This document shows, piece by piece, positions 53,147 to 62,210 of a stretch of 64,000 nt of DNA. The stretch lies in contig JADCGR010000040.1 of the NCBI GenBank assembly GCA_020248905.1, positions 114,444 through 178,443 on the forward strand, given 5' to 3'. A program made the translations under genes and the position numbers. The DNA comes from Curvibacter sp. (GTDB lineage Bacteria; Pseudomonadota; Gammaproteobacteria; Burkholderiales; Burkholderiaceae_C). How positions within the stretch are numbered: the first letter of the stretch is position 1; every line of letters begins with the position of its first letter. The notes under the pieces were generated by a model. It had not been told where the DNA came from. It ran no database searches and saw only the letters and a program-made list of their open reading frames with translations.

Positions 53147-54346
53147 TCAGGTCACCGTGATGTGACGGCTCAGGGTGACCATTAGATCGCAACCGTCCCA
53201 GAACAAGTCGAAGTCCGAGGCCTTGCCATTGGGAACAATGCGATCAACTCCTTTGACACCCGCAAATGCGACCTGGTGAGCTATCGCCTCCGCTGGCATG
53301 CCAATGTAAGTCACGGTCTGAAACTTGGGCGTGATGGCATGCTTGAGCTCGTCCAGCCGCTCTGATCGGTATTCGACAAAGAATCCGCCACCGCAGGCTG
53401 TGTCAGTCAGCCCTTTCACTTCGAGCGAAGGCACCTCGATACGACTGACGCGCATCGCTTGGTGTCGGACCGCGTGAACTTCTGGTGCATCCAGCGCCAG
53501 CCGGCATGCGGCAGTGAATTTCTCCACCGTCGCGATGGCCGAGTCGGCCACGCCCTTGGCGATCAACACCGAGTCGAGTTCGCTCCAAAACGCTGTCTGC
53601 GCCGACCGGACGACCTCTGCGCCGCCCAGCCAGTACAGGAGCCGTGGGGCAGTACAGGCCGCCTGACCGTTGCGATACGTGTCATTGTAAAAGCCAATTG
53701 CGATCGCACGCTTGTCTGCGTCTCTGACATAGCCTACCGCATCGATCACGCAGACGGAGTAGCGATCCGCGAAGACCACGTCTACAGCCCGCGGCGGCAA
53801 TGGCGACTGACGAATCTCCCCGACGGTCTGGTCGCCGCCCCAGATCAACCGCACGTCGCACAAGGCGGAGAAATAATCGTTCGTGGCTCGGTCGCGCTCG
53901 TACCGGACAACACTGATCCTATCCCCCAGATCGGAATAGGCGCGATCGCGCAGGAGGTCGGAAATGACCTCACATATGATCGAGGTCTCGGCGAATTCCC
54001 TGCTGCTTGTCCGGACAACGCAGGAGTTGCCCGACAATAGGCCGAGTACGAGGCTGTATGCAAAGTTGACCGGAACATTCGAGGGAGCGATGTGGAAGGA
54101 CAGCCCCCGTCCGACCGCAGAGACACACCGGGCCCCATGCTGCTCCCGCAGCGACTCCAGATTGGAGCGCCGGCAAAAGAACGCCAGCCCCACCGCGTCG
54201 ATATGCGCCTGGGACAACGGATGTCGCAACAAGCGCCCGGACATTGCCGACAGGAACGCCAGGACGCGCGGGTCAAATGGCTGCCACGGCGCAGCCGCAG
54301 CCACGCGCGCGAAAACCTGAGCCCCGGCTAGCACTACGATGTTCAC
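53147..54346 (-). CDS. LuxC-family acyl-CoA/acyl-protein reductase
   Basis: The 399-residue enzyme has an aldehyde-dehydrogenase-like fold: HIAPSNVPVNFAYSLVLGLL for nucleotide binding and the active Cys about 231 in NDTYRNGQAACTAPRLLYW. LuxC reduces an acyl-thioester to an aldehyde with NADPH. GTG 54346 overlaps the luxE stop (GTGA), with a GGGGGGCGGG ribosome site; GTG 54373 is an alternative. There is no luciferase (luxAB), so this is not bioluminescence. Confidence 0.88.
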   Translation of the reverse strand: MNIVVLAGAQVFARVAAAAPWQPFDPRVLAFLSAMSGRLLRHPLSQAHIDAVGLAFFCRRSNLESLREQHGARCVSAVGRGLSFHIAPSNVPVNFAYSLVLGLLSGNSCVVRTSSREFAETSIICEVISDLLRDRAYSDLGDRISVVRYERDRATNDYFSALCDVRLIWGGDQTVGEIRQSPLPPRAVDVVFADRYSVCVIDAVGYVRDADKRAIAIGFYNDTYRNGQAACTAPRLLYWLGGAEVVRSAQTAFWSELDSVLIAKGVADSAIATVEKFTAACRLALDAPEVHAVRHQAMRVSRIEVPSLEVKGLTDTACGGGFFVEYRSERLDELKHAITPKFQTVTYIGMPAEAIAHQVAFAGVKGVDRIVPNGKASDFDLFWDGCDLMVTLSRHITVT

Positions 54347-55443
54347 GCCCGCCCCCCAAACGTATCGCTGCACCCCCGAATCTCAGCCTGCTTGATCCGC
54401 CCCAGCACCTGGAAGTACTTTCCCATTCTGCCGCACCGGCAGTTGTCCTCACCGACAATGACGCCTTCGTCTTCCGTCAATAGCGAGTGGCCGGGATAGG
54501 ACAGCGGGAGGATCGACAGAGTCTGAATGATGCCGGGCTCGCCCACGGGGGCTGGCGCCAGATCCCCTGCCCGTCGAATCAGGATTTCGTTCAACGCGTT
54601 CGCGTGCAGGAAGCCCTCTTCACATTCGAAGCTGATCGATCCGGTCTGCTCCACCATCCCGTAGTAGTTGAGCACGCGCTCCACGCCGCAGACCGACCGC
54701 AGTCCCTCCCGGAACACATCCGGGCCGACCGCGCGATCCTGGAGCTTCTTCCAGCCCCCTCCGTGGATTAGCACACCGTCCCGGATGCCGAGGGATGCGC
54801 CGGACTCCTTCAGCGGTCGGTAAAAGTGATCCCAGACGATGGAAGTGAAACCGAACAGGAGAATCGGACCGTCCCGGTGTTCGGTAACGAAGCGCTGCAG
54901 CTCCTCGCGCTTGAGCTGCATGCTCCCATCAAGGGCGTACAGCGTCTTGCGGCCGAACATCGAGAACCCCAGTATGCCGGCGCCCCGGGCCGAAAACATG
55001 GCACGGTCCTTGATCACATCCTCGCTGTCGACGATGATCATCGGCAGCCGCGCGGCGCCAATGACCGACTGGACAATCTTTGACAGGGCCTTGGTCTGCA
55101 GGCCGGCCGTTGTCCGGTCGAGATAGATCTTCGAAACTTGCGCGCCGCTGGTGCCCGACGAGGTCATCACCTTGAAGACCTCCGCATCCGGAACGCTCTT
55201 CAAGCTGTATTCCTTGAAAAGCCGCACGGGAATGAACGGAGCATCCTCCAGCCGCTCGAAACTTCCTCCGCCCCAGACGCTGTCCAGCAGACCGCGGTAA
55301 TAAGGGCAGTGCTCACGGTGGTGTTGCCCCAGCAACTGCATGTGCTTCTGGAGGAATGCCCGCTTCCGCTCCGTCTGCCAGGTGAACATGGCAGAGCCGA
55401 GCGCCACATCTATGTTCGCTGCCAGAACATCCGTGACCATCAT
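54343..55443 (-). CDS. LuxE/PaaK-family acyl-protein synthetase
   Basis: The 366-residue ANL-like enzyme has KVMTSSGTSGAQVSKIYLD (about residue 95), NYYGMVEQTG, DNCRCGRMGKYFQVLGR and a cysteine close to the C terminus in AEIRGCSDTF, where LuxE carries its acyl-accepting cysteine. It activates a carboxylate with ATP and hands it to LuxC. AGGGAG lies 5 bases before ATG 55443. It appears to be the first gene of the leftward cassette. Confidence 0.9.
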   Translation of the reverse strand: MMVTDVLAANIDVALGSAMFTWQTERKRAFLQKHMQLLGQHHREHCPYYRGLLDSVWGGGSFERLEDAPFIPVRLFKEYSLKSVPDAEVFKVMTSSGTSGAQVSKIYLDRTTAGLQTKALSKIVQSVIGAARLPMIIVDSEDVIKDRAMFSARGAGILGFSMFGRKTLYALDGSMQLKREELQRFVTEHRDGPILLFGFTSIVWDHFYRPLKESGASLGIRDGVLIHGGGWKKLQDRAVGPDVFREGLRSVCGVERVLNYYGMVEQTGSISFECEEGFLHANALNEILIRRAGDLAPAPVGEPGIIQTLSILPLSYPGHSLLTEDEGVIVGEDNCRCGRMGKYFQVLGRIKQAEIRGCSDTFGGRA

Positions 55444-55512
55444 CGCGCTCCCTGCCCCCTAGGTGCAACGGTCGCACCGCCGCATGCCCCTGTCGATCTC
55501 ATTGCCTGCATC

Positions 55513-56163
55513 TCATGGCCCCCAATGAAAACGGCGGCAGCATACTTCACCGGCCCGGGCGTCGGCAGGCCAGCCGATCTTCAAATCCCGCATTAGGTCA
55601 CAGCGAGCCAAGACCCAGTCAGGTTTCACCTTGTCGAGAACACCATCCGTAGTCGACTGGATGATGAGGCCTTGAAGTCCGAGATAGGTGATAGGGTGTA
55701 CCGTTCCGGACATGAACCTCAGGTTCTGATAGGTCAGATCATCAACCACAACATTTCCACCGGCTCCGACAGGAGCACAGGTAGCGCGCATGCTGTCGAC
55801 CTTCGAAGCCATGTCACTCCAACGGGTTGACAACGGCAGAGATGGAGCTGGGTAGTCCCTCAATACCCGCCAGAAGTTGACGTTATTGATCAGAATGGAG
55901 AGAAGAACACAAACAACCACTACCCTTCCTACCCAGGATAGTGTTCGATCCCAGGCAGGGAGCAATTCTGGAAGTAGCAGAATCAGAGCGAATACCACCA
56001 GAGGGTTGATGTACACGGATCGATAAAACGGGTAACCAATCGAGTAGGCAAACAAGAAAAGGGCTGGCGCGGCAATGAGCAAGAACATCGCCCGGTGCTC
56101 ACTGTGAAAGTCCACCAGTATGTCCCGGGCGGACAGCCAGCGCAGCATTATTGAGACTTCCAT
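55513..56163 (-). pseudogene. 5'-truncated GT-C membrane glycosyltransferase
   Basis: The 216-residue frame holds only the C-terminal part of a multi-pass protein: about three hydrophobic segments (MFLLIAAPALFLFAYSIG, then INPLVVFALILLLPELLP, then RVVVVCVLLSILI) and a soluble tail. Full-length GT39-type enzymes are 450-550 residues. Directly upstream of the ATG is an in-frame TGA, and 100 bases further the IS3 remnant starts, so the 5' half was probably lost when that element inserted and decayed. It may still be translated but is unlikely to work. Confidence 0.7.
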
Positions 56164-56260
56164 GATTCATGACATTACCGAAACATAGCCTGCATCCAGC
56201 AAGCGGCGATGATCGAGGGTTGATGTTGCCCCTGTTTCCCATACTCCATAAGCCGACCCA

Positions 56261-56446
56261 TTATGCGGCTTCCCGGTCCTGCTGCTGGGCCGCGAACCAG
56301 CGGCTCTCAAACGCCATCGGGCTGACGTAGCCCAGCGTCTGATGCAGTCTTGCGCTGTTGTAAAAGCCCAGCCAGTCCATTACCTCGTCCATGGCCTCTC
56401 GGCGCGTCGCAAAGCGCCTACCCTGTAGCCGCGCCACTTTGAGATG
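56261..56446 (-). mobile_element. IS3-family transposase C-terminal remnant
   Basis: 61 codons plus stop remain, reading HLKVARLQGRRFATRREA and then DWLGFYNSARLHQTLGYVSP and FESRWFAAQ, the end of an IS3-type OrfB. A stop codon lies directly upstream of this frame. The segment to about 56221 (TGATGTTGCCCCTGTTTCCC) may be the element's terminal repeat. It sits between the GT11 gene and the truncated GT-C gene. Confidence 0.85.
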
Positions 56447-56477
56447 TCAACTGAGGGAGCGATTTCAACCCGTTGAC

Positions 56478-57257
56478 TTAGGCAGACAGTGTCTGAAAAG
56501 CACAGCGATCGTGCAACGGCTTCTCAATGAGCCTGTCAGCCCCCCCAAACCACTGCTTGGGAATCAAGGCAAGTGCCCCCGGGTTCAGGGCAGCAGCAAT
56601 CAAGCTGAACTGACTGTTCGAACAGATCAGGGCATTCGCCCGACGCATGATCCGATGCGTAGCGTCCACGCCGATGTCGTCAAGGAAAAGCGCGCTCGAA
56701 AAAAGCCCTGCGATCCCCACGCGAAAAGACTCGCCGATTGGAGAGTCCGACAGAACGACGACCCGCTCCAGAATGCCGGCGAACCGTTGCGCCAAGGAAA
56801 TGAATGCTTCATCGCTCACCAGATGGCTAGCCACATTCACATAATCTCCACGGCGCACATGGATACAAAGAAATTTTGCATCACTCCAGCCTGGAAGCAA
56901 GTCTTCAATGCTTGCAGGAACCTTGAAGTGCTCCCGTACAGCAGGATCGGCCAACGCGACAAGAGCGCGTTCCAGTTTCTCCTGTCCATCAGCCAAGTAT
57001 TCAACCTTGCGCCGATCTGCCACTGAGACACTCTCAAACGCTGCGGGGCTTATCCCAAAGAGACCAAGCTGCCAAGCCCAATGAGAACAATGCCCCGGCT
57101 GCCCCGCCAGAACCACATCCTCAGGCTTGTCAAAATACGAAAGATCAGCATAGACGACCCGCCCCTGCTTTCTCTCTGCAAAGTAGATCGCAGCACTGAT
57201 CACCTGAGCGCCCATGCCGCCGCTGAAGGTCACGACCAGTGGTTGGTCCGCCTTCAT
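56478..57257 (-). CDS. GT11-family alpha-1,2-fucosyltransferase-like protein
   Basis: The protein of about 259 residues has the GDP-fucose-binding signature CIHVRRGDYVN (about residue 130), GT11 motif I, and CSNSQFSLIAAALNP near the C terminus. The N-terminal TFSGGMGAQVISAAIYFAE is also family-like. Start ATG 57257 is preferred over TTG 57281. It probably uses GDP-fucose from the adjacent gmd-fcl genes. AT content is higher than in neighbours on the right. Confidence 0.88.
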   Translation of the reverse strand: MKADQPLVVTFSGGMGAQVISAAIYFAERKQGRVVYADLSYFDKPEDVVLAGQPGHCSHWAWQLGLFGISPAAFESVSVADRRKVEYLADGQEKLERALVALADPAVREHFKVPASIEDLLPGWSDAKFLCIHVRRGDYVNVASHLVSDEAFISLAQRFAGILERVVVLSDSPIGESFRVGIAGLFSSALFLDDIGVDATHRIMRRANALICSNSQFSLIAAALNPGALALIPKQWFGGADRLIEKPLHDRCAFQTLSA

Positions 57258-57307
57258 TCTTGATCTTTTCCAGAATCTCAATTGGGTCTCCCCCTGGCAA
57301 TTGGAGA

Positions 57308-57937
57308 TCAGAAGTTCCTGCAGCAGAAGATGTCGTGCTCAATATGCCAACGCATTCCGTTGACACGAGCCCAGTCCACCAGATAGTTGATATCCGGGTA
57401 GTCCTTGTACTCTGGGACGGATGGATCAAAACATCGGACATCGTCAATCATGACCACCACCTTGGAGTACTTCTTCAAGTTCGCCGAGATATTGCTCAGT
57501 TCCTCGCGAACTGGACAATCGGTGGGTCCTTGGTGAGTAACTCCGCCTGAGTAGTGGCCGTCAAGCCAGAAGTTCACATCACCACTCAAAGTAGGCAGCA
57601 GAGTCGGGAAGACGTCTTCAGACAAGCCGTGTATAGCGCGGACCTTTTTGTCCTGAGAAAACCGTGCCGCAGCACTTTCGTAAAGATTTTTTTCAGGCTC
57701 AATCGTGTACACCGCAGTCGCCACGTTGGCCAGCATGGCGGCGGTGTCGCCCATAAAGGTTCCAGTTTCGACCCAGGTCGCATTGGGAACACCCAGCCTC
57801 AGGAGAACGGAGCGCTTGATATGCGAGGGGCTGGGTGAGGCATAACGCCGCTCCTCCCAGGCACGGACCTCCCCTCGGAGTCCGCGTTCGGCTCTGCGAG
57901 CTGCACGATAGTCTGCGATCCAATTCTTAAGAGCCAT
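57308..57937 (-). CDS. SAM-dependent methyltransferase-like protein
   Basis: The 209-residue protein shows TWVETGTFMGDTAAMLANVA (a motif I-like glycine-poor SAM loop) and VNFWLDGHYSGGVTH, with VVVMIDDVRCFDP. Such proteins occur in polysaccharide clusters and resemble class I methyltransferases of the TylF/Methyltransf_24 kind. AAGGAA lies 7 bases before ATG 57937, which decides against TTG 57955. Substrate unknown; a sugar or phosphate methylation is possible. Confidence 0.65.
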   Translation of the reverse strand: MALKNWIADYRAARRAERGLRGEVRAWEERRYASPSPSHIKRSVLLRLGVPNATWVETGTFMGDTAAMLANVATAVYTIEPEKNLYESAAARFSQDKKVRAIHGLSEDVFPTLLPTLSGDVNFWLDGHYSGGVTHQGPTDCPVREELSNISANLKKYSKVVVMIDDVRCFDPSVPEYKDYPDINYLVDWARVNGMRWHIEHDIFCCRNF

Positions 57938-57973
57938 CGAAACTTCCTTTGACAATAGATGCCAACGGGGCGG

Positions 57974-58939
57974 TCAATCAAGTCGGCCAAGCATGTCGGC
58001 GTAAGCGGCTTGCAAGCCCTGCTCCAAGGCCATCTTCGCGCTCCAGCCTAGGGCATTGAGCCGCCCCGAGTCCATGAGTTTGCGCGGCGCACCATCGGGT
58101 TTGCTGGTGTCAAAGGCCACGCGCCCCAGGTAACCCACCACCCGCGCCACGGTCTGGGCCAGTTCGGCAATGGTCACGTCCGATCCGTAACCCACATTGA
58201 TGTGGCTCAGCTGCGGCTGCACCTGGGCCTCGTAGGCCTCAGGGCTCAGGTTCATCACAAAAACGCTGGCGGCGGCCATGTCGTCCACGTATAGAAACTC
58301 ACGGCGCGGCGTGCCCGTGCCCCAGATGGCTACCTCGGGTGCATTGGCGACCTTGGCCTCGTGGAAACGGCGCAGCAGCGCCGGGATCACATGGCTGTTT
58401 TCCGGGTGGTAGTTGTCGCCCGGGCCGTAGAGATTGGTGGGCATGACGCTGCGGTAGTCGCGCCCGTACTGGCGGTTGTAGCTCTCGCACAGCTTGATGC
58501 CGGCGATCTTGGCCACCGCGTAGGGCTCGTTGGTCGGCTCCAGCGTGCCCGTGAGCAGCGCGGTCTCGGCCATGGGCTGGGGTGCCAGCTTGGGGTAGAT
58601 GCAGCTGGAGCCCAGGAACAGCAGCTTCTGTACCCCATGCAGGTGGGCCGCATGAATCACGTTGGCCTGCAGCATGAGGTTCTGGTAGATGAAGTCCGCC
58701 GGGTAGGTGTTGTTGGCGTGGATACCCCCGACCTTGGCAGCGGCCAGATAAACCTGGTCCGGTTTCTCTTTTGCAAAGAAGTCCTGCACGGCACGCTGGT
58801 CGGTCAGGTCCAGCTCGGCGTGGGTGCGGGTGACGATCTGTTCCTGGGGCACACCTTGAGCGATCAGCGTGCGCACGATGGCGCTGCCCACCATGCCGCG
58901 GTGGCCGGCCACGTAGACCTTGGGCTGGGCCATGTTCAT
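57974..58939 (-). CDS. fcl: GDP-L-fucose synthase
   Basis: Bifunctional epimerase-reductase that turns GDP-4-keto-6-deoxymannose into GDP-L-fucose with NADPH. The 321-residue protein has [32 protein letters not shown] and the catalytic [11 protein letters not shown] (YxxxK). ATG 58939 overlaps the gmd stop (ATGA). Together with gmd it provides the donor for GT10 and GT11 enzymes in this locus. Confidence 0.96.
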   Translation of the reverse strand: MNMAQPKVYVAGHRGMVGSAIVRTLIAQGVPQEQIVTRTHAELDLTDQRAVQDFFAKEKPDQVYLAAAKVGGIHANNTYPADFIYQNLMLQANVIHAAHLHGVQKLLFLGSSCIYPKLAPQPMAETALLTGTLEPTNEPYAVAKIAGIKLCESYNRQYGRDYRSVMPTNLYGPGDNYHPENSHVIPALLRRFHEAKVANAPEVAIWGTGTPRREFLYVDDMAAASVFVMNLSPEAYEAQVQPQLSHINVGYGSDVTIAELAQTVARVVGYLGRVAFDTSKPDGAPRKLMDSGRLNALGWSAKMALEQGLQAAYADMLGRLD

Positions 58940-60063
58940 TTTTCCTTGCTCACCTGCACGTTGTAGCCGTGTTTTTGCAGCAGCGCGTGCTGGCGCGCCT
59001 GCTCCAGGTCCGAAGCCACCATCTCCTGCACCATCTCGTCCAGGGTGATCTGCGGGATCCAGCCCAGATCCTTCTTGGCCAGGCTGGGGTCACCCAGCAG
59101 GGTTTCGACTTCGGCCGGCCGGAAGTAATGCGGATCCACCCGGACGATCACGTCGCCCACCTTGAGGCCCGGGGCCTTGTCGCCGGCAATGGCGGCCACC
59201 ACGGCCACCTCGTTCACGCCCTGCCCTTCAAAGCGCAGGGTCACACCGAGCTGCGCGGCGGATTTCTCGATGAACTGGCGCACGCTGTACTGCACGCCGG
59301 TGGCAATCACGTAGTCCTTGGGGGTGTCCTGCTGCAGCATCATCCACTGCATGCGCACGTAGTCCTTGGCATGGCCCCAGTCGCGCAGCGCGTCCATATT
59401 GCCCATGTAGAGACACTGCTCCAGCCCCTGCGCAATGTTGCACAGGCCCCGCGTGATCTTGCGGGTCACGAAGGTCTCGCCGCGGCGAGGGCTCTCGTGG
59501 TTGAAGAGGATGCCGTTGCAGGCGTACATGCCATAGGCTTCGCGGTAGTTGACCGTGATCCAGTAAGCGTAGAGCTTGGCCACGCCGTAGGGGCTGCGGG
59601 GGTAGAAGGGCGTGGTCTCTTTCTGCGGGATCTCTTGCACCAGGCCGTACAGCTCCGAGGTGGAGGCCTGGTAGAAGCGCGTTTTCCTTTCCAGGCCGAG
59701 GATGCGGATCGCCTCCAGCAGGCGCAGGGTGCCGATGGCGTCGACATCGGCGGTGTATTCCGGGCTTTCGAAGCTCACGGCCACGTGGCTCTGGGCGCCC
59801 AGGTTGTAGACCTCGTCGGGCTGCACCTGCTGCACGATGCGCACCAGGTTGCTGGTGTCCGTCAGGTCGCCATAGTGCAGCACGAAGTTGCGGTGGTTGA
59901 TGTGCGGGTCCTGGTAGAGGTGATCCACACGCGCGGTGTTGAACAGGCTGGCGCGACGCTTGATGCCGTGCACGATGTAGCCCTTGGCCAGCAGGAACTC
60001 GGCCAGGTAGGAACCGTCCTGGCCGGTGATGCCAGTGATGAGGGCGACTTTGGGTTGGGTCAT
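58936..60063 (-). CDS. gmd: GDP-mannose 4,6-dehydratase
   Basis: Converts GDP-mannose to GDP-4-keto-6-deoxymannose. The 375-residue protein has [20 protein letters not shown] (NADP site), [21 protein letters not shown] and [12 protein letters not shown] (YxxxK), as in Gmd. Its length is the usual one. A 121-base gap separates it from the acyltransferase gene. Confidence 0.97.
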   Translation of the reverse strand: MTQPKVALITGITGQDGSYLAEFLLAKGYIVHGIKRRASLFNTARVDHLYQDPHINHRNFVLHYGDLTDTSNLVRIVQQVQPDEVYNLGAQSHVAVSFESPEYTADVDAIGTLRLLEAIRILGLERKTRFYQASTSELYGLVQEIPQKETTPFYPRSPYGVAKLYAYWITVNYREAYGMYACNGILFNHESPRRGETFVTRKITRGLCNIAQGLEQCLYMGNMDALRDWGHAKDYVRMQWMMLQQDTPKDYVIATGVQYSVRQFIEKSAAQLGVTLRFEGQGVNEVAVVAAIAGDKAPGLKVGDVIVRVDPHYFRPAEVETLLGDPSLAKKDLGWIPQITLDEMVQEMVASDLEQARQHALLQKHGYNVQVSKEK

Positions 60064-60184
60064 ATCGGGGCCAGCTTTACGTGGAGGGCTCGGGGACGGC
60101 CCAGGGGAACCGGGGGCAACAGGTCTGGGGCAACAGCTTGCCGCTCGGGGCGGTCGGGTATTTTATTCGAGTGTGCGCGTCAAC

Positions 60185-62182
60185 CTAGGGGCTGGCAGCC
60201 TGGCGTACGAGCTGGGGAAGAACGCGGGGCAGCAGGTCGCGCGCGATCATCGAGCTGGCGTGGTCTGAGAGATGATCGCCGTAGCTGTAGAGAAACTTGC
60301 CCCCCTGGGTCATGGGGCACACGTCGCGAGCCAAATCGCACAGCAAGGGTGTCGGGTCGTAGACCACCAGCGCAGGGTGCCGGCGCTGCAGTTCGGAGAT
60401 GAAATCCAGATACGGCCGGGTCCCCGCCAGATGATCGCTGAGTTTCAGACGGCAACGCGGGTCTTCCTTGCGGCGCAGGACCTGATCAAACCAGGGCTGG
60501 CCCGTGAGGCCGCCGCTCACGCAACTGGTGGGGTCTGGGAACGTCGGGTTGTCGATCACGAGGACCACCTGCTTGCCAGAGCGTTGCAAGCGGGTGATGG
60601 CATCGCTGTAGGATTGCAGGCGCGAGGCGGGTAGCGGCGCGTCGGGCCGGATGAAGCCGGAAACCGGATCGGGCGGAAACACGGTACGCATCGCGGTGAC
60701 CAGTATCACGACCTGCACGTCCCCCGATACCTCCAGGCTGTCGAACGCGAGCGCGTTCTTGCGCCGCTGAACCTCGGCGAAAGCGGTGGCCGGGTCAGGG
60801 GGATACACCGTGCCAATCAACCCCCAGGACGTCGCCGCGACCGACTCGCGCACGAGTCCGTAGAACAGAGCCTCCGCCTTGCTGTCACCCACCACGGCGT
60901 AGCGGGGGGCCGCCTCACGGCTGCGCACGCAGTAGTTGAGGCCTTGCTCGCGTCCTTGCTCGACACCGCAGCCGGGCAACAGGCGGCCCCGGTCGGCTCC
61001 GATGACCATGGTGGTTGGATCGCCGTTCATCAGGCCCGCGAGGCGATCGCGGTAACCGTGGGCACTCTTGACCACAAACCCGGCGATACCCACCGCGGCC
61101 ATGCACAGGCACAACGCCCAGATCAGTGCCCGGGATTTCGGCCCGGCACGCAATGGCCGCTCCACAAACCGCCACGTGAGCCAGGCCATCAACACGCTGA
61201 GGCCCAGCAACAGCCAGCGCATGGACGCAGATGGCGTCTCGCCCTCAAGGATGCGGGCCAGCGTCAGCAGGGGCCAGTGCCAAAGGTAAAGCGGATAGCT
61301 GATCAGCCCGATCCAGACCATGGAGCGGGCGGCCAGGAGCGCACGGTTGGGGAGCGCCGCCGGCCCGGCGTAGATCAGGAGGGCAGCGCCCACGGTGGGC
61401 AGCAGCGCCCAGGCACCGGGGAAAGCATCGTTGCTGCTGATCACCAGCACGGAAACGGCGACCAGCACCAGACCCAGCAGGGAAACGCGTGTGCCTGGCG
61501 CGACGGGCAGCACGCCGGGGCCCTGTGCTCGCGCCACCCAAGCGAGAAGCGCACCCAGGGCCAGCTCCCAGAAACGCGTCAGCGGTGAGTAAAAGTCGGC
61601 CACCGGATCGTGGCGTATCGTGGTCAGGCTCCATGCCAGCGACAGGCCGATGAGCGCGGCCATGGCCCAGCCCAGCCAGCGACGCACTCGCCACAGAGCA
61701 AGCAGGATCAGCGGCCAGGCAATGTAGAACTGCTCTTCGATGCCCAGGGACCAGAGATGCAGCAGGGGCTTGGTGTCCGCCGCCGCATCAAAGTAACCGG
61801 ACTCCCGCCACGACAGGATGTTGGCGAGAAACAGCGAGCCGGCAAAGACGTGCCGGCCCAAGCGCTCGTACTCGCCCGGCGTGAGGAGGAGCCAGCCCAG
61901 CGCCAGGCAAACGAACATGACGAGGATGAGCGCCGGAAAGATACGGCGCACCCGGCGCGCGTAGAACGAGCGCAGGCTGAACGAGCGGGTCGCCAGTTCC
62001 TCGAGGATGTGGCGCGATATCAGGTAGCCCGAAATCACAAAAAAGATGTCGACCCCGACGAAGCCACCCGGCAACGCAGACGGAAACGCGTGGTAGGCAA
62101 GCACCGCCAGTACGGCGATGGCGCGCAGGCCGTCGATGTCCGCGCGGTAAGCGCTGCCGGCGAAATGCGCGGGAGGCGTCAT
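60185..62182 (-). CDS. OafA/YrhL-like O-acyltransferase with SGNH domain
   Basis: The 665-residue membrane enzyme has an acyltransferase-3 domain (about 10-370, ten transmembrane segments, YRADIDGLRAIAVLAVLAYH and GVDIFFVISGYLIS with the catalytic His, then SLGIEEQFYIAWP) and a periplasmic SGNH domain (about 390-665) with YAVVGDSKAEAL and the C-terminal DHLSDHAS. Such proteins O-acetylate O-antigen sugars. It ends 121 bases before gmd and begins 28 bases after the preceding GT gene. Confidence 0.9.
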   Translation of the reverse strand: MTPPAHFAGSAYRADIDGLRAIAVLAVLAYHAFPSALPGGFVGVDIFFVISGYLISRHILEELATRSFSLRSFYARRVRRIFPALILVMFVCLALGWLLLTPGEYERLGRHVFAGSLFLANILSWRESGYFDAAADTKPLLHLWSLGIEEQFYIAWPLILLALWRVRRWLGWAMAALIGLSLAWSLTTIRHDPVADFYSPLTRFWELALGALLAWVARAQGPGVLPVAPGTRVSLLGLVLVAVSVLVISSNDAFPGAWALLPTVGAALLIYAGPAALPNRALLAARSMVWIGLISYPLYLWHWPLLTLARILEGETPSASMRWLLLGLSVLMAWLTWRFVERPLRAGPKSRALIWALCLCMAAVGIAGFVVKSAHGYRDRLAGLMNGDPTTMVIGADRGRLLPGCGVEQGREQGLNYCVRSREAAPRYAVVGDSKAEALFYGLVRESVAATSWGLIGTVYPPDPATAFAEVQRRKNALAFDSLEVSGDVQVVILVTAMRTVFPPDPVSGFIRPDAPLPASRLQSYSDAITRLQRSGKQVVLVIDNPTFPDPTSCVSGGLTGQPWFDQVLRRKEDPRCRLKLSDHLAGTRPYLDFISELQRRHPALVVYDPTPLLCDLARDVCPMTQGGKFLYSYGDHLSDHASSMIARDLLPRVLPQLVRQAASP

Positions 62183-62210
62183 GGACCCGGTGGCCTGCTG
62201 GGGCCCGGCT

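Noticed and set aside
53147..55443. Bioluminescence genes
   Set aside because: LuxC and LuxE families are present but there is no luxAB luciferase or luxD; the context is a glycan locus.
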